NCBI RefSeq assembly: GCF_036014195.1
Contig: NZ_CP107918.1
Coordinates: 496,001 to 560,000 of the forward strand
Origin: Streptomyces sp. NBC_00442
GTDB lineage: Bacteria > Actinomycetota > Actinomycetes > Streptomycetales > Streptomycetaceae
Reading direction: 5' to 3'
Length of the DNA stretch: 64,000 bases
Positions within the stretch are counted from its first letter, which is position 1, and the number at the start of each line of letters is the position of its first letter. The position numbers and the translations under genes are program-made. Positions 41,809 to 49,810 of the stretch are shown in pieces. The notes beneath the pieces were generated by a model, which did not search any database, was not told where the DNA came from, and saw only the letters and a program-made list of their open reading frames with translations.

Positions 41809-42318
41809 CTACCCCTCGGCTGTGACGAGTTCGAGCTCCGGCCGGTCCCACATCACGGCCGGCGGACGGGCCCGTACGGTGCCGGTCCGCTGGGCTCCCA
41901 CTCCGAGGTAGAAGCCCTCGGCCGGCGGATGCGCGACGATCCGCACCCGGTCGAGACCCGCGGCGCGCGCCTCCCTCAGCAGGTGTGCGACCAGGAGGCG
42001 GCCGACCCCGCGGCCCTGGGCTGCGTCCGCGACGAACATCAGGTCCAGTTCGGGCGGGTTCAGGATCAGCGCGTAGAAGCCGAGCACCCGGTCGTCCGGG
42101 CCGACCGCCACGAAGACCCGATGGGTCTCGATGTAGTCCGGGCCGACCCGGTACCCGGCGATCATCGGCGCGTACGGACCCTCGTAGGCGCCGGAGGTGC
42201 GCACGAGGCGGGTCAGCCGCTTGGCGTCGCGCGCGACGGCCCGCCGGACCCGCACCCCGGCGTGCGCCCCGTCGCCCGGATCCGTAACACGTGAAGTCAT
42301 GGCGAGAGTATTACTCAT
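41809..42318 (-). CDS. GNAT-family acetyltransferase
   Basis: A 169-residue N-acetyltransferase. VRVRRAVARDAKRLTRLVRTS is the first helix-strand, LDLMFVADAAQGRGVGRLLVAHLLREA carries the acetyl-CoA loop (QGRGVG), and GLDRVRIVAHPPAEGFYLGVGA is the last conserved part. Acceptor unknown. The ATG at 42318 overlaps the last 8 bases of the ArsR-type regulator gene, so it is coupled to it. A shorter start at 42300 is possible. Confidence 0.85.
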   Translation of the reverse strand: MSNTLAMTSRVTDPGDGAHAGVRVRRAVARDAKRLTRLVRTSGAYEGPYAPMIAGYRVGPDYIETHRVFVAVGPDDRVLGFYALILNPPELDLMFVADAAQGRGVGRLLVAHLLREARAAGLDRVRIVAHPPAEGFYLGVGAQRTGTVRARPPAVMWDRPELELVTAEG

Positions 42319-43282
42319 GCGTGGACGCCGCGACGAGCGCGTCCGCGGCCGGCGTCCGGTAGTAGAGGACCGAGCGCCCCGAGCGGCGCCGCCCCACCAG
42401 CCCCGCGTCGCGCAGGACCTTCAGATGGCGGCCGACCGAGCCGAGCCCCTGGCCGGTCAGGGCCACCAGATGGGTGGTGCTCTTCGGGGCGCCCAGCAGG
42501 ACGAGAACGCCCGCGCGGGCCGGTCCGAGCAGCACGCCGAGGGCCTCGGGAGCCCGCGACCGGCCGGCTTCGGCGAGCGTGCCGGTGCACGTGTACACGA
42601 CGGCGTAGTGTCCCCGGTCGTCCCAGGTGACCCAGCGGTGCCGCGGCGTGACCGGCAGGAACAGCAGCTGGGCCGCCGAGATGTCCTGTGGCGCGTGGTC
42701 GTACGCATGGATCTGGAGCCGGCTCTCGCCGAGCCAGCGCATACCGGGCCGCATGTCGCCGAGCGCCGCGGCCCAGCCGCCCCGGCCCACCTGCTCGGTG
42801 CGCGCGATGATGTCGGCCTCCATGACGCGGCGCCGGCGTGCCCAGTCCGGCCGCACCGCACGCTCCCACAGCCAGTCGAGCAGGTCTGCCGTGCGGTCCT
42901 GGAGGTCGGGGCGGAGCAGCGCGGAGGGCAGTGGGCCGCCGATCGTCTCGGCCAGGTCGGCATGGACGGTGGCCGTCGGGGTGGCGCGGATCTCCGCCAG
43001 CTCCGCGGGGAATGACCGCTCACCGTCGCCCGTGGGCGTCGGAACCAGATAGTCCGCGGTCCAGCGGGCGGTGCGCACGGCCGCCATGAGCCGGGCGGTG
43101 ACCGGGTCCGCCGCCAACCGCGCCCGGAACGCGGGCAGATGGGCGTCGAGCCAGGCCCGTTCGCCCGGGTGGGCCGCGGACGGCGCGAGCAGCGCGAAGA
43201 GGCTCGCGGTGGTCTCGGCGAGCGGCGACACGACGAAGCGGCTGCCCGCCAGCGTGTCCGCGCCGACCTGCCACCACCCCAT
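42311..43282 (-). CDS. ArsR-type regulator with N-terminal DUF5937-like domain
   Basis: A 323-residue regulator. The first about 220 residues (FVVSPLAETTASLFALLAP, AWLDAHLPAFRARLAADPVTARLMAA) are the helical domain that precedes the HTH in this actinobacterial group. The HTH is at 250-315: LGPARAGVLVLLGAPKSTTHLVALTGQGLGSVGRHLKVLRDAGLVGRRRSGRSVLYYR. It is divergent from an MFS exporter 59 bases away, with a GTTTCGC-N6-GCGAAAC inverted repeat in its own leader, so it probably represses itself and the exporter. GGGGAGG precedes the ATG at 43282. Confidence 0.85.
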   Translation of the reverse strand: MGWWQVGADTLAGSRFVVSPLAETTASLFALLAPSAAHPGERAWLDAHLPAFRARLAADPVTARLMAAVRTARWTADYLVPTPTGDGERSFPAELAEIRATPTATVHADLAETIGGPLPSALLRPDLQDRTADLLDWLWERAVRPDWARRRRVMEADIIARTEQVGRGGWAAALGDMRPGMRWLGESRLQIHAYDHAPQDISAAQLLFLPVTPRHRWVTWDDRGHYAVVYTCTGTLAEAGRSRAPEALGVLLGPARAGVLVLLGAPKSTTHLVALTGQGLGSVGRHLKVLRDAGLVGRRRSGRSVLYYRTPAADALVAASTHE

Positions 43283-43283
43283 G

Positions 43284-43303
43284 GTTTCGCCTCCCCGCGA
43301 AAC
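43284..43303. promoter_or_regulatory. Inverted-repeat operator between ArsR-type regulator and MFS gene
   Basis: GTTTCGC-CTCCCC-GCGAAAC, a perfect 7+6+7 repeat that overlaps the regulator's ribosome site and lies 39-58 bases before the MFS start. Size and place suit an ArsR-family dimer site controlling both divergent genes. Confidence 0.55.
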
Positions 43304-43341
43304 AGTAACGTCCGCGCGGAGCGGCCATCGAGACTCCCGGC

Positions 43342-44559
43342 ATGCCGACCTACCAAGAGCTGCGGCGCACACCGGAGTTCACGCCCCTCGTCCTCGTCTG
43401 CGCCCTCCAGGCCGCCGCGACGACGGTGAGCGGGCTCGCGCTCGCCACGCTCGTCTACGCGGCCACCGCCTCGCCGCTCCTGGCCGCGCTCAGCATGTTC
43501 GGCGGCTCGTTCGCCCAGGTGGCCGGGGCGGCCGCGCTGATGTCGGCGGCCGACAGGCTCGCGCCGCGTGCCGCGACGGCCGCGCTCGCGCTGGGCTTCG
43601 CGGTGAGCACCGCCCTGCTCGCCGCGCCGGGCCTGCCGCTCGTCGCCGTCTTCGCCGTCCTGCTCTGCCAGGGTCTTGCCGCCTCGGTCGGCGGCGGGGT
43701 GCGCTTCGGACTGCTCGGCGAGATCCTGCCCCGGGAACACCGGCTACTGGGCCGCTCGGTGCTCAACATGAGCGCCGGCGGCGTGCAGATCTGCGGGTTC
43801 GCCGTCGGCGCCGCCCTGCTCGGCGTGCTGACCCCGCGCGGCACCCTGCTGGCGGGCGCGTTTCTGTACGCGGCGGCCGCGGCGGCCGCACTGCGCGGGC
43901 TCGGCCGCCGGGCGCCGCGGGCCACGGGACGCCTCTCGGCGGGTGCGACCTGGCGCGTCAACTCCCTTCTATGGGCGTCACGTTCGCGACGTCTGCTCTA
44001 TCTGGGACTGTGGGTTCCCAACGGCCTGATCGTCGGGTGCGAGTCGCTCTTCGTGCCGTACGCGCCAGGCCACGCGGGGCAGCTCTTCGCCGCCTCGGCC
44101 GTCGGCATGCTGGCCGGAGACACCGTCGCCGGGCGCCTCCTCGGCGCGCGCCTGCGGCGCCGGCTTCCCGTGCCGCTCCTGCTGCTGCTCGCGGCCCCCT
44201 ACCCTCTGCTCGCTTCGCGCCCGCCCCTGCCGGCCGCCGTCGCCGCACTGGCGGTGGGCTCCTTCGGGTACGCGGCGAGCCTGCTCCAGCAGGAACAGCT
44301 CATGGCACTGGTTCCCGACGGCCTGATGGGCCAGGCACTCGGACTGCACTCCTCGGGCATGCTCGCCTGCCAGGGCCTGGGCGCCGCGCTGGCCGGCGCG
44401 GTCGCGCAGCGCGTCCCGGCCGGGACGGCGATGGCGGTCATCGCGGCGGCTTCGGTCGCCGTCACGCTCGCTCTTGCGGCGGGATCAGGACGAATTCGAG
44501 GGCCCCGCCGCCGCGTTGAGCGCCGCCGCCGCGCACCGCAACGGGTGTCCGAGGGGTGA
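43342..44559 (+). CDS. MFS transporter
   Basis: A 405-residue polytopic protein with about 12 predicted helices. It has a short cytosolic start (MPTYQELRRTPEFTPL), a half-way Arg-rich loop near residue 190-205 (RRAPRATGRL), and an Arg-rich C-terminus. It belongs to the actinobacterial MFS group usually paired with the ArsR-like regulator next door. Substrate unknown, probably export of a small molecule. ATG at 43342. Confidence 0.85.
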   Translation: MPTYQELRRTPEFTPLVLVCALQAAATTVSGLALATLVYAATASPLLAALSMFGGSFAQVAGAAALMSAADRLAPRAATAALALGFAVSTALLAAPGLPLVAVFAVLLCQGLAASVGGGVRFGLLGEILPREHRLLGRSVLNMSAGGVQICGFAVGAALLGVLTPRGTLLAGAFLYAAAAAAALRGLGRRAPRATGRLSAGATWRVNSLLWASRSRRLLYLGLWVPNGLIVGCESLFVPYAPGHAGQLFAASAVGMLAGDTVAGRLLGARLRRRLPVPLLLLLAAPYPLLASRPPLPAAVAALAVGSFGYAASLLQQEQLMALVPDGLMGQALGLHSSGMLACQGLGAALAGAVAQRVPAGTAMAVIAAASVAVTLALAAGSGRIRGPRRRVERRRRAPQRVSEG

Positions 44560-44622
44560 GGGGGCGTGGCCGATACCGCGTGGTGATGTCGGGACAGGAC
44601 GGTCACGGGGTAGATAAGGATC

Positions 44623-45351
44623 ATGACCGACCATATTGTCTCGCCCGCTCTGTACGTCTTAATGATCGTCCTGGTCATGAAGGTCATGGACGGTCTGCCC
44701 CAGCGCAGGTTCAGTTGGCGCGAGCCACCGAGGGTCGCGATCGGCCTCTGGCTGATCGTGGCGATCCCCTCGCTGCTCCAGTTCGCGTTCCCGGCGATCT
44801 ACGACGTCCTGCACCGCGACTCGGACCAGATCATCGACCACGGCCAGTGGTGGCGGGCGTACACCTCGTTCATGGTGCAGGACGGCGGGGTCGGCGGAAC
44901 CGCGTTCAACCTCTTCGTCCTCGCCCTCATCGGCTTCGCCGCCGAACGGGTGTGGGGTACGCGCATGATGCTGGCGTTCGTCCCGGCGCTCATGATCGTG
45001 TTCAGCGTCGACACGTTTCTCGTGCACGGGCCGCCCGGGGGCGGGAACTCCGGCCTGACCTTCCGCCTCGCCACCAGCATCGCCGGTCTCGCCCTGCTCA
45101 CCCGCCCGCGGCGACGCCACTATCTGCTGGCCGCCGCGATCGTCGTCGACGGCGCGGTCCTGCTGCTGATCGGCGACGGTCACGGCGAGCCGATGATCAC
45201 CGGCATCGTCGCGGGCCTCGTCGCCGCCCTCGTCCAGCGTCACTGGCCCCGCGTGTGGCGGCCGGTCGCCCAGGACCCGGCGGCGGTGGAACCGCGCTCG
45301 CCCGAGCCCGGCCGGCCCCCCGAGGCGGAGGGCGACCTGGAGCGCGGCTGA
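44623..45351 (+). CDS. Rhomboid-like membrane protein, probably inactive
   Basis: A 242-residue protein with about six helices. HGQWWRAYTSFMVQDGGVGGTAFNLF resembles the rhomboid WR motif and loop, AERVWGTRMMLAF the next helix, and GGNSGLTF the GxSG position with its serine. The helix that should give the catalytic histidine (about 190-205) has none. It therefore looks like a pseudoprotease. C-terminal tail Pro/Glu-rich. ATG at 44623. Confidence 0.65.
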   Translation: MTDHIVSPALYVLMIVLVMKVMDGLPQRRFSWREPPRVAIGLWLIVAIPSLLQFAFPAIYDVLHRDSDQIIDHGQWWRAYTSFMVQDGGVGGTAFNLFVLALIGFAAERVWGTRMMLAFVPALMIVFSVDTFLVHGPPGGGNSGLTFRLATSIAGLALLTRPRRRHYLLAAAIVVDGAVLLLIGDGHGEPMITGIVAGLVAALVQRHWPRVWRPVAQDPAAVEPRSPEPGRPPEAEGDLERG

Positions 45352-45416
45352 CTCCATGGGCCGTACGTGGGAACGGAGTTGACTGAGAGCGCACTCCAGC
45401 TCGTAGCGTCGCCACC

Positions 45417-46430
45417 ATGACTTCTTCGCAGCAGCACACCCCCCAGCGGCGGACCGGCTCGGGATTCGGGGCCCTGAGCACCACGTCCGACGTACTCGCG
45501 GGGATCGACCTGACCGGGAAGCTCGCCGTCGTCACGGGCGGCTATTCGGGCATCGGCCTGGAGACGACGCGGGCACTGGCGGGCGCCGGCGCCCGTGTCG
45601 TGGTGCCCTCCAGGCGGCTCGACGTGGCCGAAGCGGCCGTGGCGGATCTGCCCGGCGTGGAGGTCGAGGCCCTCGACCTGTCCGACCTCGACAGCGTCGG
45701 CGCCTTCGCCGGCCGGTTCCTCGCCGCCGGCCGCGGCATCGACGTCCTGGTCAACAGCGCCGGCGTCATGGCCTGCCCCGAGACGCGGGTGGGGCCGGGC
45801 TGGGAATCCCAGTTCGCGACCAATCACCTCGGCCACTTCGCACTCGTCAACCGGCTGTGGCCCGCCCTGACGGCGGACGGCGGCGCCCGGGTCGTCGCGG
45901 TCTCCTCCCGCGGACACCAGCTCAGCGCGATCCGCTGGGACGACCCGCACTTCCGCCTCGGCTACGACAAGTGGCAGGCGTACGGCCAGGCGAAGACCGC
46001 CAACGCGCTGTTCGCCCTGCACCTGGACGTCCTGGGCCGCGACGTGGGGGTGCGGGCGTTCTCGCTGCACCCCGGGGAGATCAACACCGCCCTCGTGCGC
46101 CACGTCTCAGACGAGGAACGGATCGCGGCGGGCTGGGTGGACGCGGACGGCAACTGGTCGCTCGACTTCAAGACCCCGCAGCAGGGCGCCGCCACCCAGG
46201 TGTGGGCGGCGACCTCCCCGCGCCTGGCGGGCCTGGGCGGCGTGTACTGCGAGGACTGCGACATCGCGGAGCCCGCCGCACCCCCGGCGCCGAGCGGCGC
46301 CGCCGACGGCGAGCTCGACCACTCCGTCCTCACCAGCGGTGTCAGCCCGCACGCGAGCGACCCCGCGCAGGCCGCCCGGCTGTGGACGCTGTCGGCCGGG
46401 CTCACCGGGGTCGACGCGTTCGCGGTGTAG
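45417..46430 (+). CDS. Short-chain dehydrogenase/reductase (retinol dehydrogenase-like)
   Basis: A 337-residue SDR. TGGYSGIGLETTRALAGAGA is the cofactor loop, LDLSDLDSVGAFA, VNSAGVMACP, NHLGHFALVNRL, VSSRGH and YGQAKTAN carry the fold and catalytic Tyr-Lys. It is longer than classical SDRs, with an extra C-terminal part (EDCDIAEPAAPP), as in the WWOX/retinol dehydrogenase-like group. NADP preference is suggested by an Arg/Ser at the second strand (VPSRR). Confidence 0.88.
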   Translation: MTSSQQHTPQRRTGSGFGALSTTSDVLAGIDLTGKLAVVTGGYSGIGLETTRALAGAGARVVVPSRRLDVAEAAVADLPGVEVEALDLSDLDSVGAFAGRFLAAGRGIDVLVNSAGVMACPETRVGPGWESQFATNHLGHFALVNRLWPALTADGGARVVAVSSRGHQLSAIRWDDPHFRLGYDKWQAYGQAKTANALFALHLDVLGRDVGVRAFSLHPGEINTALVRHVSDEERIAAGWVDADGNWSLDFKTPQQGAATQVWAATSPRLAGLGGVYCEDCDIAEPAAPPAPSGAADGELDHSVLTSGVSPHASDPAQAARLWTLSAGLTGVDAFAV

Positions 46431-46482
46431 CCGGGCACCCGCGCGCCGACGCGGATCCGGTAGGTCCCGGCCCTCGTACGCC

Positions 46483-47922
46483 TCAGCCCCGGTAGGTCTC
46501 CAGGAGGCGCAGCCACACCTCGCTGATCGTCGGGTACGAGGGAACGGCGTGCCACAGACGGTCCAGGGGAACCTCGCCCGCCACGGCGACCGTCGCCGAG
46601 TGGATGAGCTCTCCCACGCCGGCCCCGACGAAGGTCACGCCGAGCAGGACGCGCCGGTCCTCGTCGACGACCATGCGGGCCATGCCCTTGTAGCCGTCGG
46701 CGTACAGGCCCGCGCCGGCGACGCCGCTCATGTCGTAGTCGACGGCCCGCACCCGGCGGCCCGTGGCGTGCGCCTCGGCGAGGGTGAGGCCGGCCGATGC
46801 GGCCTCCGGGTCGGTGAAGACGACCTGGGGGACGGCGGCGTGGTCCGCGGTCGCGGCGTGGGCACCCCACGGGTCGCTCTCCAGGACCGGGGTCCCCGCG
46901 GCGCGGGCGGCGATGGCCGCGCCGGAGATCCGTGCCTGGTACTTGCCCTGGTGGGTCAGGAGCGCGCGGTGGTTGACGTCGCCCACCGCGTACAGCCAGT
47001 CGCTGCCCTCGACGCGGCAGGAGTCGTCGACGTTCAGCCAGGAACCGGGGTCGAGCCCGATGGTGTCCAGGCCGATGTCGTCCGTCCGGGGCGCGCGGCC
47101 GGTGGCGAAGAGGATCTCGTCGGCCTCCAGGCGCTCGTCGCCCTCGGGGCCGCGCACCGACACCACGACGGCGCCGGTCGCCGCATTGCGCACGACGTCC
47201 GTGACGGAGGTGTGGGTACGCAGCTCGGCTCCGGCCTCGCGCAGGGCGTCGGCGACCAGCTCGCCGGCGAACGGCTCCATCCTCTCCAGCACGCCGCCGC
47301 CGCGCACCAGGACGGTGACGTGGGCGCCGAGCGCCTGCCAGGCGGTGGCCATCTCGACGGCCACCACTCCCCCGCCGACCACCACGAGACGACCGGGCAC
47401 CCGCTGGGCGCTGGTGGCCTCGCGGCTGGTCCAGGGCCGCACGTCGGCCAGGCCCGGCAGGTCGGGCAGCCGGGCGCGGCTTCCGGTGCACACGGCCACG
47501 GCGTGGCGGGCGGTGAGGACGTGGTGCTCGCCCTCGGGGCTGGTGACGCTGACCTTGCGGGTGCCGTACAGGCGTCCGTGGCCGCGGTAGAGGTGGACAC
47601 CGATGCCGTCGAGCCACTCGACCTGGCCGTCGTCCTTCCAGTGGGAGGTGTACTCGTCCCGGTGGGCGAGGACGGCCTCGGCATCCAGCGGGCCCTGCAC
47701 CGACTGGCGAAGGCCGGGCACCCTGCGCGCCTCGGCGCGGGCGACGACCGGGCGCAGCAGTGCCTTGCTCGGCATGCAGGCCCAGTACGAGCACTCGCCG
47801 CCGACGAGCTCGCTCTCCACCACCGCACAGCTCAGGCCCGCCGCCCGCACCCGGTCCGCCACGTTCTCGCCGACCGGGCCCGCGCCCAGGACCACCACGT
47901 CGTATTCCTCTGCTTCCGTCAT
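46483..47922 (-). CDS. Flavin pyridine-nucleotide disulfide reductase (Lpd/MerA-like)
   Basis: A 479-residue FAD enzyme. VVVLGAGPVGENVADRVRAAG binds FAD; GGECSYWACMPSKALL holds the redox pair (C-x4-C, with Ala before the second Cys where lipoamide dehydrogenases usually have Gly). VVVGGGVVAVEMATAW binds NAD(P)H; WLYAVGDVNHRALLTHQGKYQARI is the second FAD motif. The C-terminal interface has WHAVPSYPTISE in place of HAHPTxSE. No lipoyl enzyme genes are nearby, so a general disulfide or quinone reductase is likely. Divergent from thioredoxin across 126 bases. Confidence 0.88.
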   Translation of the reverse strand: MTEAEEYDVVVLGAGPVGENVADRVRAAGLSCAVVESELVGGECSYWACMPSKALLRPVVARAEARRVPGLRQSVQGPLDAEAVLAHRDEYTSHWKDDGQVEWLDGIGVHLYRGHGRLYGTRKVSVTSPEGEHHVLTARHAVAVCTGSRARLPDLPGLADVRPWTSREATSAQRVPGRLVVVGGGVVAVEMATAWQALGAHVTVLVRGGGVLERMEPFAGELVADALREAGAELRTHTSVTDVVRNAATGAVVVSVRGPEGDERLEADEILFATGRAPRTDDIGLDTIGLDPGSWLNVDDSCRVEGSDWLYAVGDVNHRALLTHQGKYQARISGAAIAARAAGTPVLESDPWGAHAATADHAAVPQVVFTDPEAASAGLTLAEAHATGRRVRAVDYDMSGVAGAGLYADGYKGMARMVVDEDRRVLLGVTFVGAGVGELIHSATVAVAGEVPLDRLWHAVPSYPTISEVWLRLLETYRG

Positions 47923-48048
47923 GGGCCCAGTCTGGTGCGCGGTGTACTCCGTGGCCACAGGGGCACCCGCCAAGGAAGGAATACCGCGGCGGAGCACGCG
48001 GTTGTGCGAGGCGGCCCCACCCCCGGGGGCCGGGAAGAGGTGTAAGTG

Positions 48049-48414
48049 ATGGCGACCGTCGAGCTGACCAAAGAGAACTTCGACTCGGTCGTGTCCGGCA
48101 ACGGATTCGTGCTGATCGACTTCTGGGCTTCCTGGTGCGGCCCGTGCCGGCAGTTCGCCCCGGTGTACGACGCCGCCTCCGAGCGCCACGAGGACCTGGT
48201 CTTCGCGAAGGTCGACACGGAGGCCCAGCAGGAGCTGGCGCAGGCCTTCGACATCCGGTCGATCCCCACGCTGATGATCGTCCGCGACAACGTGGCGGTC
48301 TTCTCACAGCCGGGCGCGCTGCCCGAGGCGGCCCTTGAGGACGTCATCGGCCAGGCCCGCGCGCTCGACATGGACGAGGTCCGCAAGTCGGTCGAGGCGG
48401 AGCAGCAGAAGTAG
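48049..48414 (+). CDS. trxA: Thioredoxin
   Basis: A 121-residue thioredoxin. VLIDFWASWCGPCRQFAPVYDAAS carries the redox WCGPC; DIRSIPTLMIVRDN includes the cis-proline; the C-terminal helix is slightly longer than in E. coli TrxA. It reduces protein disulfides in the cytosol. AGAGG precedes a GTG-ATG pair; I took the ATG at 48049. Divergent from the flavin disulfide reductase, which might share its control. Followed by a strong terminator. Confidence 0.93.
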   Translation: MATVELTKENFDSVVSGNGFVLIDFWASWCGPCRQFAPVYDAASERHEDLVFAKVDTEAQQELAQAFDIRSIPTLMIVRDNVAVFSQPGALPEAALEDVIGQARALDMDEVRKSVEAEQQK

Positions 48415-48488
48415 GCCTCCGGGCCCCGTTCCGGGCCCCGCCCCGGCAGACCCGGTCCGGCGCCCGGCGCCGTTCTCCCGGTCCCCGC

Positions 48489-48515
48489 GGCCCCCTCCCC
48501 GTACGGGAGGGGGCC
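48489..48515 (+). terminator. Thioredoxin terminator
   Basis: Perfect 11-bp stem GGCCCCCTCCC / GGGAGGGGGCC with the 5-base loop CGTAC, 75 bases after the thioredoxin stop. Between it and the next gene (48516-48754) I see only a presumptive promoter region. Confidence 0.85.
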
Positions 48516-48754
48516 GTCGTGGTGTCCGGAGCGGAATGCGCCATTACCGGTGGGTGCGGCCGGGGGCGGTTATCGGTCAGCTGTTCGTTCCGAGCGGTCC
48601 CCGGTGGCTCTCCGGGCTGCACGGGCCGTGCGGTCAAGATGCCAACGGACGCCAATCCACGGCCAGTTCACATCCACAGGGTTCGAGCCAGCGGACCTCC
48701 ACAATGTGGCGATGCGGCGGACGTTGCGTGGTGTTCCTCCTACTCTCCGTCCTC

Positions 48755-49285
48755 ATGCGAATCACACACCTGAGGCGTTTCAGCCTCGCCGCGGCCCTCG
48801 CCTCCTCCCTCGCCCTGTTCGGCGTGAGCCAGTCCGCAAGCGCCGACACCCCCGATGTGAGCTTCAGCGCCGACCAGACGGCGGCCACGCCCGGTGGCAC
48901 GGTCAACCTGAGCATGACGTTCACGAACAACCAGACGACCGACGTGTGGTTCGTCTACCAGTCGGTGCAGCCGACGTGGGCCACCACCCAGCGCCCCGAC
49001 CTCAAGTACTCGCTCGCCTCGTGTTCCGGCACGGGCGTGACCTGCACCGGGACCGGCACCACCACGGTCGGGGTCAACTACTCCGTGCCGGTCGCCCCCG
49101 GCACCAGCCGCACCGTCACCATCCCGGTACAGGTGGCGGCCGACTCCGGCTGCAACGGCAACATCGCGTTCTACTCGTACGTCTACTACGAGTACAACGA
49201 CAGCCAGAGCCACAAGGACGGCGTCTTCAACTCCCCGACGATGCGCATCAACTGCGCCACTCCCGCCCCGGCCGGCGCGCACTAG
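48755..49285 (+). CDS. Small secreted protein of unknown function
   Basis: A 176-residue protein with a signal peptide (residues 1-30, RRFSLAAALASSLALFGVSQSASAD). A single beta-rich domain follows: VSFSADQTAATPGGTVNLSM, FTNNQTTDVWFVYQSVQPT, TTTVGVNYSVPVAPGTSRTV. Four cysteines (SCSGTGVTC, GCNG, NCAT) suggest two disulfides. It looks like an immunoglobulin/CARDB-like extracellular domain. ATG at 48755. Confidence 0.75.
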   Translation: MRITHLRRFSLAAALASSLALFGVSQSASADTPDVSFSADQTAATPGGTVNLSMTFTNNQTTDVWFVYQSVQPTWATTQRPDLKYSLASCSGTGVTCTGTGTTTVGVNYSVPVAPGTSRTVTIPVQVAADSGCNGNIAFYSYVYYEYNDSQSHKDGVFNSPTMRINCATPAPAGAH

Positions 49286-49345
49286 GGAGCGTCGGGCAGA
49301 GCCCGTCGGCACACGGCAGACCGCCGATCCCGGCGGCCCACGATC

Positions 49346-49377
49346 ACCGGTCGGCCCCTCCCCCCGGGTCGGCCGGT
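49346..49377 (+). terminator. Stem-loop terminator after the small secreted gene
   Basis: ACCGGTCGGCCC and GGGTCGGCCGGT pair over 12 positions when G-U pairs are allowed, with an 8-base loop, then TTTC. About 60 bases after the stop at 49285. It insulates the polysaccharide cluster from upstream genes. Confidence 0.6.
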
Positions 49378-49810
49378 TTCGTATGTCTGAAAAGAATCGG
49401 TCGAGGCCTGGAATCGCGTGAATGTTTCGCTCGCGTGGCCGAAAACCGGATACGTCCCGGATCGCCTGGTTGTCTGGACCATTGATGGTTTGCGCCCGCG
49501 TGCGCCCCCTGGTCCGAAAGCGTTTGCCGTGCGGAGCCGCTCCGATTTTCCAGGCCCGGCGCGTAACGGCGCGATCGCTGATCAGCGCTCCCGAGGGGTC
49601 GTGCACCGGCCTGCGCCCCATCACGACGGACACAGTTTTTCGTCATGTTTCACAGTAGCCACTCGAAAACTCCTCGAAGACCCGCACTATGTGACGCAGC
49701 AGAGCGGAACGGCGGGCCCTCCTCATCGGGGCGCGGCCGTTGCGCCGTGGGCGGGGTCCGGGCTGGCAGGGGAGAGCCGAACGGACCTCCAGGGGAGGGG
49801 ACTTCACCGC
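49378..49810 (+). other. Long leader/promoter region of the exopolysaccharide cluster
   Basis: About 430 noncoding bases that are visibly less GC-rich than the flanking genes (runs such as GAAAAGAATCGG, CAGTTTTTCGTCATG, CGAAAACTCC). No RNA family is recognisable. It must contain the promoter for the eight-gene cluster and could include a regulatory leader. Confidence 0.45.

Noticed and set aside
46483..47922. Mercuric reductase
   Set aside because: The N-terminal metal-binding domain and C-terminal Cys pair of MerA are missing; only the general disulfide reductase fold is supported.
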